This document shows positions 1-6,960 of a DNA stretch of 8,791 bases, piece after piece. The notes beneath the pieces were generated by a model that made no database searches, was not told the origin of the DNA, and saw only the letters and a list, made by a program, of their open reading frames with translations. The position numbers were made by a program, and so were the translations under genes. The stretch spans positions 1 to 8,791 of the forward strand of contig DBOA01000180.1 of NCBI GenBank assembly GCA_002299195.1. Reading direction: 5' to 3'. Numbering within the stretch: position 1 is the first letter of the stretch; the number at the start of each line of letters is the position of its first letter. This DNA comes from Sphingomonadales bacterium UBA658. Lineage in GTDB: Bacteria; Pseudomonadota; Alphaproteobacteria; Sphingomonadales; Sphingomonadaceae.

Positions 1-1197
1 GTCGAATTCTATGATTTTTATATTTTCGCAACGGCCGCTTCGCTGGTCTTTGGCCCGCTATTTTTTCCGCAATCGAGCCCCGAGGCTCAGTTGCTGCAAA
101 GCTGGCTGACCTTTGCGTTGGCCTTTATCGCCCGGCCGGTTGGCGCGCTGGTATTTGGTCACTATGGCGACCGCATCGGGCGCAAGGCAACGCTTGTCTG
201 GTCGTTGATGATCATGGGCGTATCGACTTTCCTGATTGCGCTGCTGCCGACCTACGCCGTTGCCGGTTGGATCGCGCCGGCGCTGCTATGCCTTTTGCGT
301 TTCGGTCAGGGCTTTGGACTTGGCGGCGAATGGGGCGGAGCAGCGTTGCTTGCGGTTGAAAATGCACCCAAGGGCAAGGTCGCGCGCTATGGAATGTTCC
401 CGCAACTCGGCGCGCCCGTGGGTTTCATCCTTTCGAACGGCCTGTTCCTGATACTTGGCCTCATGCTCAGCGATTCCGAGTTCCGTGAATGGGGCTGGCG
501 CATTCCGTTTGTGTTGAGCGCGCTTCTGGTCGGCATTGGTTTGTGGGTCCGCCTTCGTTTGACCGAAACGCCAGCATTTGCCGCGGCACTGGAAGAGGCT
601 CCACCGCCGCGCGTTCCGATGGCAGAGGTTGTGCGCACCCACCCACGCCAACTGTTCGGCGGCACATTTGCGGCGATCGCCTGCTTTGCGATCTTTTATC
701 TCTCGACCGCTTTTGCGCTCGGCTATGGCACAACCAAATTGGGCATCGCGCGCGAGGCCTTTCTGGGCATCCAGCTCATCTCGATCCTGTTCATGGCCGC
801 TGGTATCATTGTTTCGGGTTACTGGGCCGATCGTACCAGCCCGGCCCAGGTGCTAGCGATTGGATGCGCGGCGCTGGTTGGCGCAAGTTTCACAACCGGG
901 CCATGGCTGGGCAGTGGTGACCTGATGCTCACCGGGATGTATCTTTCGCTGCTGCTCTTTGTGATGGGGCTGGTTTACGGACCACTTGGCGCGTGGCTGC
1001 CGGGGCTGTTCGCTGCGCGGGTGCGCTATACGGGTGCATCGATCTGCTTCAACGCAGCGGGGATATTGGGTGGCGCGCTGGCCCCCAACATCGCTTTGAA
1101 ACTATCGGAATCAGGCCTCGAATATGTCGGCTATTATCTTGCAGCTATTGCGCTCTTCAGCCTTGCCGGGCTTTGGATGCTACGCCCGGCGAAATAG
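1..1197 (+). CDS. MFS transporter, metabolite:H+ symporter (MHS) type, 5'-truncated
   Basis: Proton-coupled inner-membrane transporter for a small organic solute, possibly a carboxylate or betaine-like compound; the substrate cannot be read from the sequence. The frame is open from base 1 to the TAG at 1195-1197, giving 398 residues. About 20-40 N-terminal residues are probably missing, since family members are usually near 430. Fragment residues 2-24 (EFYDFYIFATAASLVFGP...) match the first membrane segment of MHS proteins. GHYGDRIGRK at 53-62 is the MFS loop 2-3 signature. RFGQGFGLGGEWGGAALLAV (100-119) is the MHS form of TM4. WRIPFVLSALLVGIG...TETPAF (166-193) and the RYTGASICFNAAGILGGALA stretch (342-361) are further family blocks, and the remainder is strongly hydrophobic. 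An apparent start at 91 (TTG) lies inside this conserved region and is not the real start. The gene is convergent with rsmD. Family assignment is firm; ProP-, KgtP- or shikimate-like roles are all possible. Confidence 0.93.
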   Translation, partial: VEFYDFYIFATAASLVFGPLFFPQSSPEAQLLQSWLTFALAFIARPVGALVFGHYGDRIGRKATLVWSLMIMGVSTFLIALLPTYAVAGWIAPALLCLLRFGQGFGLGGEWGGAALLAVENAPKGKVARYGMFPQLGAPVGFILSNGLFLILGLMLSDSEFREWGWRIPFVLSALLVGIGLWVRLRLTETPAFAAALEEAPPPRVPMAEVVRTHPRQLFGGTFAAIACFAIFYLSTAFALGYGTTKLGIAREAFLGIQLISILFMAAGIIVSGYWADRTSPAQVLAIGCAALVGASFTTGPWLGSGDLMLTGMYLSLLLFVMGLVYGPLGAWLPGLFAARVRYTGASICFNAAGILGGALAPNIALKLSESGLEYVGYYLAAIALFSLAGLWMLRPAK

Positions 1198-1216
1198 CCG
1201 CCCGTCCAGAATCACA

Positions 1217-1250
1217 AGGCCGGCGGCAATCAACACGCCGCCGCCGGCTT
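1217..1250. terminator. GC-rich hairpin between convergent genes, candidate bidirectional terminator
   Basis: Arms GCCGGCGGC (1219-1227) and GCCGCCGGC (1240-1248) pair perfectly over 9 bp with a 12-base loop. Flanking AA/TT can extend the stem past a bulged G. The hairpin lies 21 bases after the MFS stop and 12 bases after the rsmD stop on the other strand, as expected for a shared terminator. Neither side has a proper T-run, so intrinsic termination would be weak. An alternative pairing of GGCGGC (1222-1227) with GCCGCC (1237-1242) gives a tighter loop. Confidence 0.5.
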
Positions 1251-1260
1251 GGCGCGGCTT

Positions 1261-1815
1261 TCATTCCTGTTCATGATCCGGACGCAGCAATGTGATCCGT
1301 GCCTTGCCGACGTTGCGCACGGTATCGACGGTGAAGCCCTTGACCTCGACATCCTCTTTGATGCTGGTCTCGACGCTGATCCATGCGGAGGGTGCAAACC
1401 ATCCAAAGCGGCCAAGCTTGTCGAGCGCGACAGACCCCGCACCGCTCAAATAGGGTGGGTCCATCAGGACGATGTCCGCGGGCTTCAAAGCGCTGCCCAT
1501 CGACAGTACTGATGATTTTCGGACATCGCATCGGTCTTTGCCGCCGAGCTTTGCGATATTCTTTTCAAGCGCGTCGAGCGCGAGATGGTCCTGCTCGACA
1601 AAGGTGCAATGCGCCGCGCCGCGTGACAAAGCCTCAAGCCCCAGCGCGCCTGAGCCTGCAAAAAGGTCGAGCACCCGCAAACCTTCGAATGAACCCAGCC
1701 GACTGGTGAGCATCGAAAACAATGTCTCACGCGTACGATCGGCGGTTGGCCGCGTCGTATCACCCTTGGGCGCCACCAACGGACGTGAACGCCACTCCCC
1801 AGAAATGATCCGCAT
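1261..1815 (-). CDS. rsmD: 16S rRNA (guanine(966)-N(2))-methyltransferase RsmD
   Basis: SAM-dependent methyltransferase that, in this family, methylates N2 of G966 of 16S rRNA in the assembling 30S subunit. The product is 184 residues, the normal size. The N-terminus RIISGEWRSRPL followed by TRPTADRTRETLFSML (21-36) is the RsmD-specific block. DLFAGSGALGLEALSRGA (50-67) is the SAM-binding motif I. MDPPY (118-122) is the catalytic motif IV. The ATG at 1815-1813 overlaps the rluB stop by one base (TAATG), and only a weak GAAAG lies upstream, so translation probably depends on ribosomes finishing rluB. The partner is rluB, and the pair forms an rRNA-modification operon. Nothing is damaged or unusual in the protein. 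Confidence 0.96.
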   Translation of the reverse strand: MRIISGEWRSRPLVAPKGDTTRPTADRTRETLFSMLTSRLGSFEGLRVLDLFAGSGALGLEALSRGAAHCTFVEQDHLALDALEKNIAKLGGKDRCDVRKSSVLSMGSALKPADIVLMDPPYLSGAGSVALDKLGRFGWFAPSAWISVETSIKEDVEVKGFTVDTVRNVGKARITLLRPDHEQE

Positions 1816-2660
1816 TATTTCAATGTCTTTCGAAATTCGATGAGGTCAACGCGGCGCACTTCGCCGACGGTGCCCGGTGCAAGCTCGCCCAATACGAACG
1901 GCCCATAACGCGTGCGGATCAGGCGGCTGACTTCGAGTCCAAGATGTTCGAGGACACGGCGCACTTCGCGATTCTTGCCCTCGGTCAGCGTCATTTCAAC
2001 CCAACCATTGCGGCCGGTCCGACGCTCCAGATTGGCGTCGATTTTGCCATATTTGACGCCTTCAATTTCAATGCCGTGGATCAGTTCTTCCAGCTGTTCC
2101 TGACTGACGTCACCAAAGCAGCGTGCGCGATATGTCCGCTCCACGCCAGTCGACGGCAATTCCATTTGGCGTTTGAATTCGCCGTCATTGGTGAGCAGCA
2201 ACAAGCCTTCCGTGTTCAAATCTAAACGGCCAATGGGCATCAGGCGCGGCAGGTCCTTAGGTAGAACGTCGTAAATCGTCTTACGCCCACTAAAGTCGCG
2301 CTCGGCCGTCAAGCAGCCCTCAGGCTTATGGAACATGTAAAGTTGAGTCGGCGCAGGTTGGCCAACTGCCTTGCCATCCACAGCCACGCCGCGCAGCGAT
2401 TTCAGCAATGTTGCAGGGGTTTCGACCTTCTCATCATTCAACGTCACACGGCCATCGGCAATCATGCGTTCGATTTCGCGACGCGACGCAACACCAGCGC
2501 GCGCAAGCAGCTTTGCGATACGTTCTTCGCCGTCCTTACGCTCCAATGCACCCTTGCTCGGCGCGGCGTTCGGGTTAGGCTTACGGACAGGTTTGCTGTC
2601 CCAACGCAGGCGCGGTGGCTTGGTTGGACGGGCAGGGGCTTTTGAAGGAGGTTTTACCAT
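1815..2660 (-). CDS. rluB: 23S rRNA pseudouridine synthase, RsuA/RluB family
   Basis: Converts a uridine in rRNA to pseudouridine; RluB acts on U2605 of 23S rRNA. Residue numbers here count from the upstream ATG at 2678 (287 residues). An S4 RNA-binding domain spans about 51-98 (ERIAKLLARAGVASRREIER...). The catalytic block GRLDLNTEGLLLLTNDGEF (150-168) carries the nucleophile Asp153. The C-terminal EGKNREVRRVLEHLGLEVSR (233-252) is typical of the RsuA/RluB/RluE/RluF branch. The N-terminal ~45 residues are rich in Lys, Pro and Arg and probably disordered. I prefer the ATG at 2660 (281 residues) because AAAGG sits six bases before it; the ATG at 2678 has only GAAG. The gene is first of a two-gene operon with rsmD and divergent from ampG. 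RluB is the likeliest subfamily by length and S4 domain, but the exact target is inferred. Confidence 0.9.
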   Translation of the reverse strand: MVKPPSKAPARPTKPPRLRWDSKPVRKPNPNAAPSKGALERKDGEERIAKLLARAGVASRREIERMIADGRVTLNDEKVETPATLLKSLRGVAVDGKAVGQPAPTQLYMFHKPEGCLTAERDFSGRKTIYDVLPKDLPRLMPIGRLDLNTEGLLLLTNDGEFKRQMELPSTGVERTYRARCFGDVSQEQLEELIHGIEIEGVKYGKIDANLERRTGRNGWVEMTLTEGKNREVRRVLEHLGLEVSRLIRTRYGPFVLGELAPGTVGEVRRVDLIEFRKTLK

Positions 2661-2751
2661 AAAGCGCCTTTGACGCATGTTGCTTCAAAAGTCACTGGCC
2701 ATTCAGGAAAATGCCGTTAGTCATCTGCGCAACACGCTCAGAGGGGTCCGC
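2661..2751. promoter_or_regulatory. Divergent intergenic region between rluB and the ampG-like gene
   Basis: These 91 bases separate the preferred starts of two divergent transcription units and must hold both promoters unless those lie within coding DNA. TTGACG at 2670-2675 resembles a -35 hexamer for the + strand, but no good -10 follows at 16-18 bases. I found no convincing hexamer pair on the - strand. The region is inferred from gene layout rather than from motifs. Confidence 0.4.
2741..2746 (+). promoter_or_regulatory. Ribosome binding site fixing the ampG-like start
   Basis: GAGGGG lies five bases upstream of the ATG at 2752. This selects 2752 as the start over the in-frame ATG at 2677, which overlaps the rluB start region and has no comparable site. 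Confidence 0.75.
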
Positions 2752-4308
2752 ATGTCATTTGATTTGCAACGTTTTATCATTTTTGCCGCCATTTTGATCG
2801 CATTGCCGGTCATCGCAATGCTGGTTCCGGCCTTCCGGCCCTATATGCGCAAAAACCCGGTGATTACTTTCCTGCTGGGCATTTCGAGCGGCTTTCCGTT
2901 GACGTTGCTGGTGGCCACAATGACATTCTGGCTGGCGAAGGTCGGGATCGACACCGCGACCATTGGCTTTGCCGTCGCATTGGGCATTCCCTACACGATC
3001 AAATTCCTTTGGGCGCCGTTGGTGGATAAGCTGCACTTGCCCGTGCTTACCAAGATATTCGGCCAACGCCGCAGCTGGTTGTTCTTCATTCAGGCATTGC
3101 TGTTTGTGTCGATCTGGCAACTCGGCGCGAGCAATCCGCAGCCGGGCGATATGGGGCTTTTCGCGATTTGGGCACTGATAACCGCCTTCCTTTCTGCGAC
3201 ACAGGACATCGTCATTGACGCCTATCGTATCGAGATATTGGAAGAAGAAGAATTCGCCCATGGCACCGCAACCAACCAGTTTGGCTATCGCACCGGCAAT
3301 TTGATCGCTGGCGCAGGCACGATCTATTTTGCCTCACAGGAAGGGCTGGGGCTTGGCTGGGCAACCGCCTATGGTCTGACTGCCGTTTGCATCATCCCTG
3401 CCATCATCGGCGCGCTGTGGGCCGGGCCAGGCAAGTTTGTTGACCGCTTTGCCCATGTGGAGGGCATGAAGCCAAAACAGTGGCTGACAGAGGCTGTGGT
3501 GAACCCGTTCCGCGAGTTCCTGACGCGGCACGGCGCGTTCCTCATTCTCGGTTTTGTGCTGGTCTACAAGGTTGGTGATGCCATGGGGCAGGCGATGTTA
3601 AGCCCGATGATCGTAGACCTTGGCTTTTCCGATCTGGATTACATTTCGGCGAACAAATTATGGGGCTTTGGCGCACTGATTGTCGGCTCCGCGCTTGGGG
3701 CGCCATTCATCCTGTGGCTTGGCATGGGCCGCGCGCTGCTGATTTCGGGTCTGTTAATGATGTTCTCCAATGTCATGTTCATGATCTTGGCGGCGACGGG
3801 TAACAGTTATTGGATGATGGTTGCGGCGATCTGCACCGAGAATTTGACCAGCGGTATCGGCCTGACGGTGTTTGCGACCTATTTGTCCGGACTATCGAGC
3901 ATCGCCTACACCGCAACGCAATTTGCGCTGCTGTCGTCCTTCGCGGGCGTTGGCCGTACGTTCATGGCGGGGCCGGCGGGGATCGTTGCTGAAAATGTCG
4001 GTTGGGTGGGCTTTTGGGGCTTTACTGTCGTTGCAGCCATTCCGGGTATGGTCTTGCTTTGGCTGCTCTGGAGCAAAGGTTATGTCGTCCAAAGCATTCA
4101 TCAGGTTGAGGCGGTGGACGAGAGGGCTTTGAAGGAACCGGTCGGGCCATTGCGTATCTTCGGATTCTTGCTCGTGGTGGCGGGCCTTATCGGGCTATTG
4201 CTTTCGCAGCCCCTGGAATTCGCCAACAGCATCACCGCGACTTTTGCGGCAGTGTTGGTGGCAGGTGGGCTGCTTGCTTGGAAAGGGCAGCCAGCGCGAG
4301 CTATCTGA
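2752..4308 (+). CDS. ampG: AmpG-family muropeptide permease (MFS)
   Basis: Inner-membrane MFS permease. AmpG proteins import GlcNAc-anhydroMurNAc peptides released from peptidoglycan into the cytoplasm for recycling, and in some bacteria this signals beta-lactamase induction. From the ATG at 2752 the product is 518 residues, close to the usual 490-520. Family landmarks are SSGFPLTLLVATMTFWLAKV (45-64), IGFAVALGIPYTIKFLWAPL (71-90), GQRRSW (104-109), SATQDIVIDAYR (148-159) and FGYRTGNLIAGAG (177-189). Hydrophobic segments near 8-27, 468-486 and 492-510 fit the 14-segment layout of AmpG rather than the 12 of a standard MFS protein. No ampR or beta-lactamase gene is adjacent in this window. A small membrane-protein gene follows after 21 bases and is probably co-transcribed. 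Family is secure; muropeptide specificity is inferred, since alphaproteobacteria often carry several paralogues. Confidence 0.88.
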   Translation: MSFDLQRFIIFAAILIALPVIAMLVPAFRPYMRKNPVITFLLGISSGFPLTLLVATMTFWLAKVGIDTATIGFAVALGIPYTIKFLWAPLVDKLHLPVLTKIFGQRRSWLFFIQALLFVSIWQLGASNPQPGDMGLFAIWALITAFLSATQDIVIDAYRIEILEEEEFAHGTATNQFGYRTGNLIAGAGTIYFASQEGLGLGWATAYGLTAVCIIPAIIGALWAGPGKFVDRFAHVEGMKPKQWLTEAVVNPFREFLTRHGAFLILGFVLVYKVGDAMGQAMLSPMIVDLGFSDLDYISANKLWGFGALIVGSALGAPFILWLGMGRALLISGLLMMFSNVMFMILAATGNSYWMMVAAICTENLTSGIGLTVFATYLSGLSSIAYTATQFALLSSFAGVGRTFMAGPAGIVAENVGWVGFWGFTVVAAIPGMVLLWLLWSKGYVVQSIHQVEAVDERALKEPVGPLRIFGFLLVVAGLIGLLLSQPLEFANSITATFAAVLVAGGLLAWKGQPARAI

Positions 4309-4317
4309 TACATGGCC

Positions 4318-4323
4318 GGAGGA
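4318..4323 (+). promoter_or_regulatory. Strong ribosome binding site of the small zinc-ribbon gene
   Basis: GGAGGA sits six bases before the ATG at 4330. An in-frame ATG at 4312 lies upstream of this site and would place the Shine-Dalgarno sequence inside the coding region, so 4330 is the start. Confidence 0.8.
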
Positions 4324-4329
4324 ACAATC

Positions 4330-4626
4330 ATGTCACGCCATTGTCCAAATTGCTCCGCAAAATTGGGCCTTAGATTATTTCTTATGCCGAGCTCTTTTTT
4401 TGCATACCGTTGTTCCGCATGCGGGATCGGGATGGAGTTTACCGGGTTGCTGTGGTGGGGCTTAGAGCTTGCTTATTTCATAATCACTTGGGCCATATAT
4501 CAGGCTGTCGAGGGTAATTGGGTAGAGTGTCTGGTCACTCTCCCTTTTGCGATTGCGATTATGGCGTTGCAGTTCCGCTATGCGCGTTTGGAGGTAAATG
4601 GACCTCCACGACAGGATAATGGTTAA
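4330..4626 (+). CDS. Small zinc-ribbon membrane protein of unknown function
   Basis: Product of 98 residues with no function I can name. Two CxxC pairs, CPNC (5-8) and CSAC (28-31), could form a zinc ribbon, probably on the cytoplasmic side. Two likely membrane segments follow, about 39-59 (rich in Trp, Leu and Ile) and 64-82, then a short polar tail. The layout of N-terminal CxxC pairs followed by two hydrophobic helices recalls DUF983-type proteins, but I cannot confirm membership. By my hand count the gene is about 48% G+C, against about 60% in sampled neighbouring coding lines, which hints at a recent or lineage-specific origin. It starts 21 bases after the ampG-like stop behind a strong GGAGGA and so probably shares that transcript. 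Its TAA overlaps the folC stop on the other strand. That it is a real gene is well supported by the ribosome site and residue pattern. Confidence 0.78.
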   Translation: MSRHCPNCSAKLGLRLFLMPSSFFAYRCSACGIGMEFTGLLWWGLELAYFIITWAIYQAVEGNWVECLVTLPFAIAIMALQFRYARLEVNGPPRQDNG

Positions 4627-5963
4627 TCCGGCACTTGACCGTTCGCGCGTAACACTTCTCCGGCAAGATATAACGAACCGCAGATTAACACATTCGATGG
4701 CTGGTCGTGGTTTGCAATGCGTTCCATCGCTGAGTCAACGTCGCCCACAGGGGCGGCTAATGCGATACCAAGATGGTCTGTCGCTATCCGGCACAGGTCC
4801 TTGGGATCATGATGCTCGTGGCCGGTAATCGGCACAGCGAATAGCGTTTCAATTTTGTGTGCGAACGGCGTCAGGAAACCAAGCGCGTCTTTGTTCATCA
4901 ACATGCCGATGATGACGTGAACGGGCGGGCCCTCTTCAAGGGTTTTGGCAATCGCCGCCCCGGCATCAGGGTTGTGACCGCCGTCGAGCCAGACGGTTGA
5001 ACCTTTCGGTAGTCGGTCAGTCAGCGGCCCTGCAGACAATGTTTGCATCCGTGCCGGCCAGCGTGTCCATTCCATCGCGGCAGACAGCGCTGCCTCTGGA
5101 ATATGGATGGCGTTTTGATGCCGCAGCATTGCAATGGCTAAAGCCGCATTATCGGCCTGATGCGCGCCTATCATGCGGGGAAGGGGCAGGTTGAGTTTTC
5201 CGGTGGCGTCGCGGTAATGCAGGCGGCCATCATACACCGCCGCATCCCAACTTTCGCCGCGCGCGTGCAACGGTGCGTTATGCAAAGTGGCTTGCGTGGC
5301 AACGGTGTTGGCCATCGATGCTGTATATTTTTGCGTGAGCAGAGGTGATCCCGGCTTTGCAATTCCAGCCTTTTCAAAGGCGATGCGGTCAAGCGGCGGC
5401 ATATCGGGAACACCGTCCTCCGCCGCCAACAAGAAGCCCTCATGATCCAATCCCAAGGATGCAATTGCGCACGCCACGGGCTGGGTGAGCACATTGGTCG
5501 CATCCAACCGGCCACCAAGGCCGACTTCGACGATGCAGGCATCGGCTGGCGTCCGCGCAAAGGCGCAAAAGGCGACTGCGGTAGTGACTTCAAAGAAGCT
5601 CGCTTCCAGCCCCTCGGCATGGTCCAAAACCTCCGAAAGCAGCGCGGATAAGCTCACGTCATCGATCAGCTTGCCCGCAACGCGGATCCGCTCATTGAAA
5701 CGCACCAGATGCGGGCTTGAATAGACATGCGTCGTCATGCCCGCCGCCTCAATCGCCCCGCGCAAAAACGCGCAGGTCGAACCTTTGCCGTTGGTGCCAG
5801 AGACATGGAACACCGGCGGAAGCTTGAGGTGCGGATTACCGAGGCGTTCCAGCAACGCGGCAATACGCGTCAGCCCCAAGGCATCCTTGCCGGGTGACAA
5901 CATCGTCAGCCGGTCCAATTGCGCCTGAACGGCGGGGTCAGAGGAAGTGGCGTGGTCAGGCAT
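4623..5963 (-). CDS. folC: Bifunctional dihydrofolate synthase / folylpolyglutamate synthase FolC
   Basis: Cytoplasmic Mur-ligase-like enzyme that joins glutamate to dihydropteroate to make dihydrofolate and then extends the polyglutamate tail of folates, using ATP. The product is 446 residues, within the family range. VSGTNGKGST (54-63) is the ATP-binding P-loop. SSPHLVRFNERIRV (82-95) and EVGLGGRLDATN (146-157) are FolC blocks. LGLDHEGFL (170-178) and AFEKAGIAKPG (195-205) complete the central domain, with a somewhat long spacer between them. LDGGHNP (326-332) lies in the C-terminal domain. The ATG at 5963 is 34 bases after the accD stop. I see no clear ribosome binding site there, so the start is less certain than the gene. 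It is the last gene of the trpB-trpA-accD-folC cluster, and its stop overlaps that of the convergent small gene. Confidence 0.95.
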   Translation of the reverse strand: MPDHATSSDPAVQAQLDRLTMLSPGKDALGLTRIAALLERLGNPHLKLPPVFHVSGTNGKGSTCAFLRGAIEAAGMTTHVYSSPHLVRFNERIRVAGKLIDDVSLSALLSEVLDHAEGLEASFFEVTTAVAFCAFARTPADACIVEVGLGGRLDATNVLTQPVACAIASLGLDHEGFLLAAEDGVPDMPPLDRIAFEKAGIAKPGSPLLTQKYTASMANTVATQATLHNAPLHARGESWDAAVYDGRLHYRDATGKLNLPLPRMIGAHQADNAALAIAMLRHQNAIHIPEAALSAAMEWTRWPARMQTLSAGPLTDRLPKGSTVWLDGGHNPDAGAAIAKTLEEGPPVHVIIGMLMNKDALGFLTPFAHKIETLFAVPITGHEHHDPKDLCRIATDHLGIALAAPVGDVDSAMERIANHDQPSNVLICGSLYLAGEVLRANGQVPD

Positions 5964-5997
5964 GCGGGAATGACAATATAGATTGGTTGTCGTTTAC

Positions 5998-6852
5998 TTA
6001 TGCCGCCTTCTTCTCTGGCGCGAGGTAGCCGACGAGCTGCGACAATACGCCGCGCAGGTCGTGGCGGTGGGTGACCATGTCCACCATGCCATGCTCCAAA
6101 AGATATTCGGCGCGCTGGAATCCTTCGGGCAGTTTCTCACGAATTGTCTGCTCGATCACCCGCTGTCCGGCAAAACCGATGAGCGCGCCCGGCTCTGCAA
6201 TTTGGACATCGCCCAGCATTGCGTAAGACGCGGTAACGCCGCCGGTGGTGGGGTCCGTGAGTACAACGATGTAGGGCAGTCCCGCATCATGCAGCATCTG
6301 AATGGCAACAGTTGAACGCGGCATCTGCATCAGGCTCAATATGCCCTCTTGCATGCGTGCGCCGCCTGCGGCTGTGAAGATGATGTAGGGGCATTTCGCG
6401 CGGATCGCGGCCTTTACAGCGTCAATGAATGCCTCACCAACCGCCATGCCCATGGAACCGCCCATGAAGGCGAAATCCTGAACACTGACAACAACATCTT
6501 GGCGGTCGACTTTACCGAGCGCGCTCATCATCGCGTCTTGCTCACCCGTTGCGAGGCGGGCGGCTTTGATGCGGTCGATATATCTCTTCGTATCTTTGAA
6601 CTTCAACGGGTCTTCGCCGACAACGGGTGGCTTAAGCACATCGTAGCTGTCGTCATCGAACAAAGCAGCAAAGCGTTCGGCGGGGCCAATGCGGCCATGA
6701 TGGTCACATTTTGGGCAGACAGACTGGTTTTCCTCAAATTCCTTGAGGAAGATCATCGCCTGACACCCCTTGCACTTGTGCCAGAGTGTTTCCGCCGTTT
6801 CGCGCTTGGCGATGAAGGGAATGGCGTTACGAACGCGAGTGACCCAGTTCAT
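5998..6852 (-). CDS. accD: Acetyl-CoA carboxylase carboxyltransferase subunit beta AccD
   Basis: Beta subunit of the acetyl-CoA carboxylase carboxyltransferase. With AccA it moves the carboxyl group from biotin on AccB to acetyl-CoA to form malonyl-CoA, the first committed step of fatty acid synthesis. From the ATG at 6852 the product is 284 residues, the usual size, beginning [13 protein letters not shown] as typical AccD proteins do. Cys27, Cys30, Cys46 and Cys49 form the N-terminal zinc ribbon (CKGC, CPKC). The crotonase-fold catalytic core includes [12 protein letters not shown] (159-170) and [17 protein letters not shown] (199-215). AGGGA ends eight bases before the ATG. An upstream in-frame ATG at 6915 lies in an intergenic repeat and is rejected. 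The gene follows trpA after 150 bases and precedes folC by 34. The long upstream gap suggests it also has its own promoter. Confidence 0.97.
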   Translation of the reverse strand: MNWVTRVRNAIPFIAKRETAETLWHKCKGCQAMIFLKEFEENQSVCPKCDHHGRIGPAERFAALFDDDSYDVLKPPVVGEDPLKFKDTKRYIDRIKAARLATGEQDAMMSALGKVDRQDVVVSVQDFAFMGGSMGMAVGEAFIDAVKAAIRAKCPYIIFTAAGGARMQEGILSLMQMPRSTVAIQMLHDAGLPYIVVLTDPTTGGVTASYAMLGDVQIAEPGALIGFAGQRVIEQTIREKLPEGFQRAEYLLEHGMVDMVTHRHDLRGVLSQLVGYLAPEKKAA

Positions 6853-6864
6853 GTTTTCTGTCCC

Positions 6865-6887
6865 TGTAAAATACGCAGTGTAAAATA
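6865..6887. repeat. 9-bp direct repeat in the accD leader
   Basis: TGTAAAATA occurs at 6865-6873 and again at 6879-6887, a 14-base period. Read on the minus strand it is TATTTTACA. The distal copy overlaps the candidate accD -10 element. It may be a small tandem duplication or a pair of protein-binding half-sites; nothing in the sequence decides between these. Confidence 0.5.
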
Positions 6888-6910
6888 TACCGAAGTGCTG
6901 AGCCTGTCGA
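6882..6910 (-). promoter_or_regulatory. Candidate accD promoter
   Basis: On the minus strand TCGACA (6905-6910) matches five of six positions of TTGACA. It is followed by TATATT (6884-6889, five of six to TATAAT) at a 15-base spacer, or TATTTT (6882-6887, four of six) at a 17-base spacer. Transcription would start some 20-25 bases upstream of the accD ATG. The -35 part lies inside the palindromic repeat at 6895-6915. This is a visual match only. Confidence 0.35.
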
Positions 6911-6915
6911 AGCAC
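6895..6915. repeat. Dispersed palindromic (REP-like) repeat upstream of accD
   Basis: GTGCT (6895-6899) and AGCAC (6911-6915) flank AGCCTGTCGA-type core sequence, giving a 5-bp stem with an 11-base loop. The string GTGCTGAGCCTGTCGAAGCAC resembles a short intergenic palindrome that I recall occurring in many copies in sphingomonad and other proteobacterial genomes. Only one copy is present here, so its repetitive nature is from memory. Read through, it encodes LRQAQ, a common false N-terminal extension of predicted proteins. Confidence 0.55.
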
Positions 6916-6960
6916 GCTTCCCAGGATAAAGCTACACCCGAGAGGCGCCCATCGACGGAC

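Noticed and set aside
489..920. 143-codon + strand frame inside the MFS gene
   Set aside because: It is an out-of-frame shadow of a clearly conserved transporter and has no family-like motifs.
2677..2751. 25-residue extension of the AmpG-like protein from the ATG at 2677
   Set aside because: It has no ribosome site and would overlap the rluB start region; GAGGGG five bases before the ATG at 2752 marks the better start.
2755..3261. 168-codon minus-strand frame opposite the ampG-like gene
   Set aside because: Low-complexity, Gln/Arg-rich antisense translation of a membrane-protein gene, with no recognisable domain.
4312..4329. Start of the small zinc-ribbon gene at 4312
   Set aside because: The GGAGGA ribosome site would lie inside the coding region; the ATG at 4330 is six bases after it.
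6853..6915. N-terminal extension of AccD from an upstream ATG at 6915
   Set aside because: The added residues (MLRQAQHFG...) come from the palindromic repeat and AT-rich leader; typical AccD proteins begin at MNWVTRVRN, where AGGGA sits eight bases upstream.
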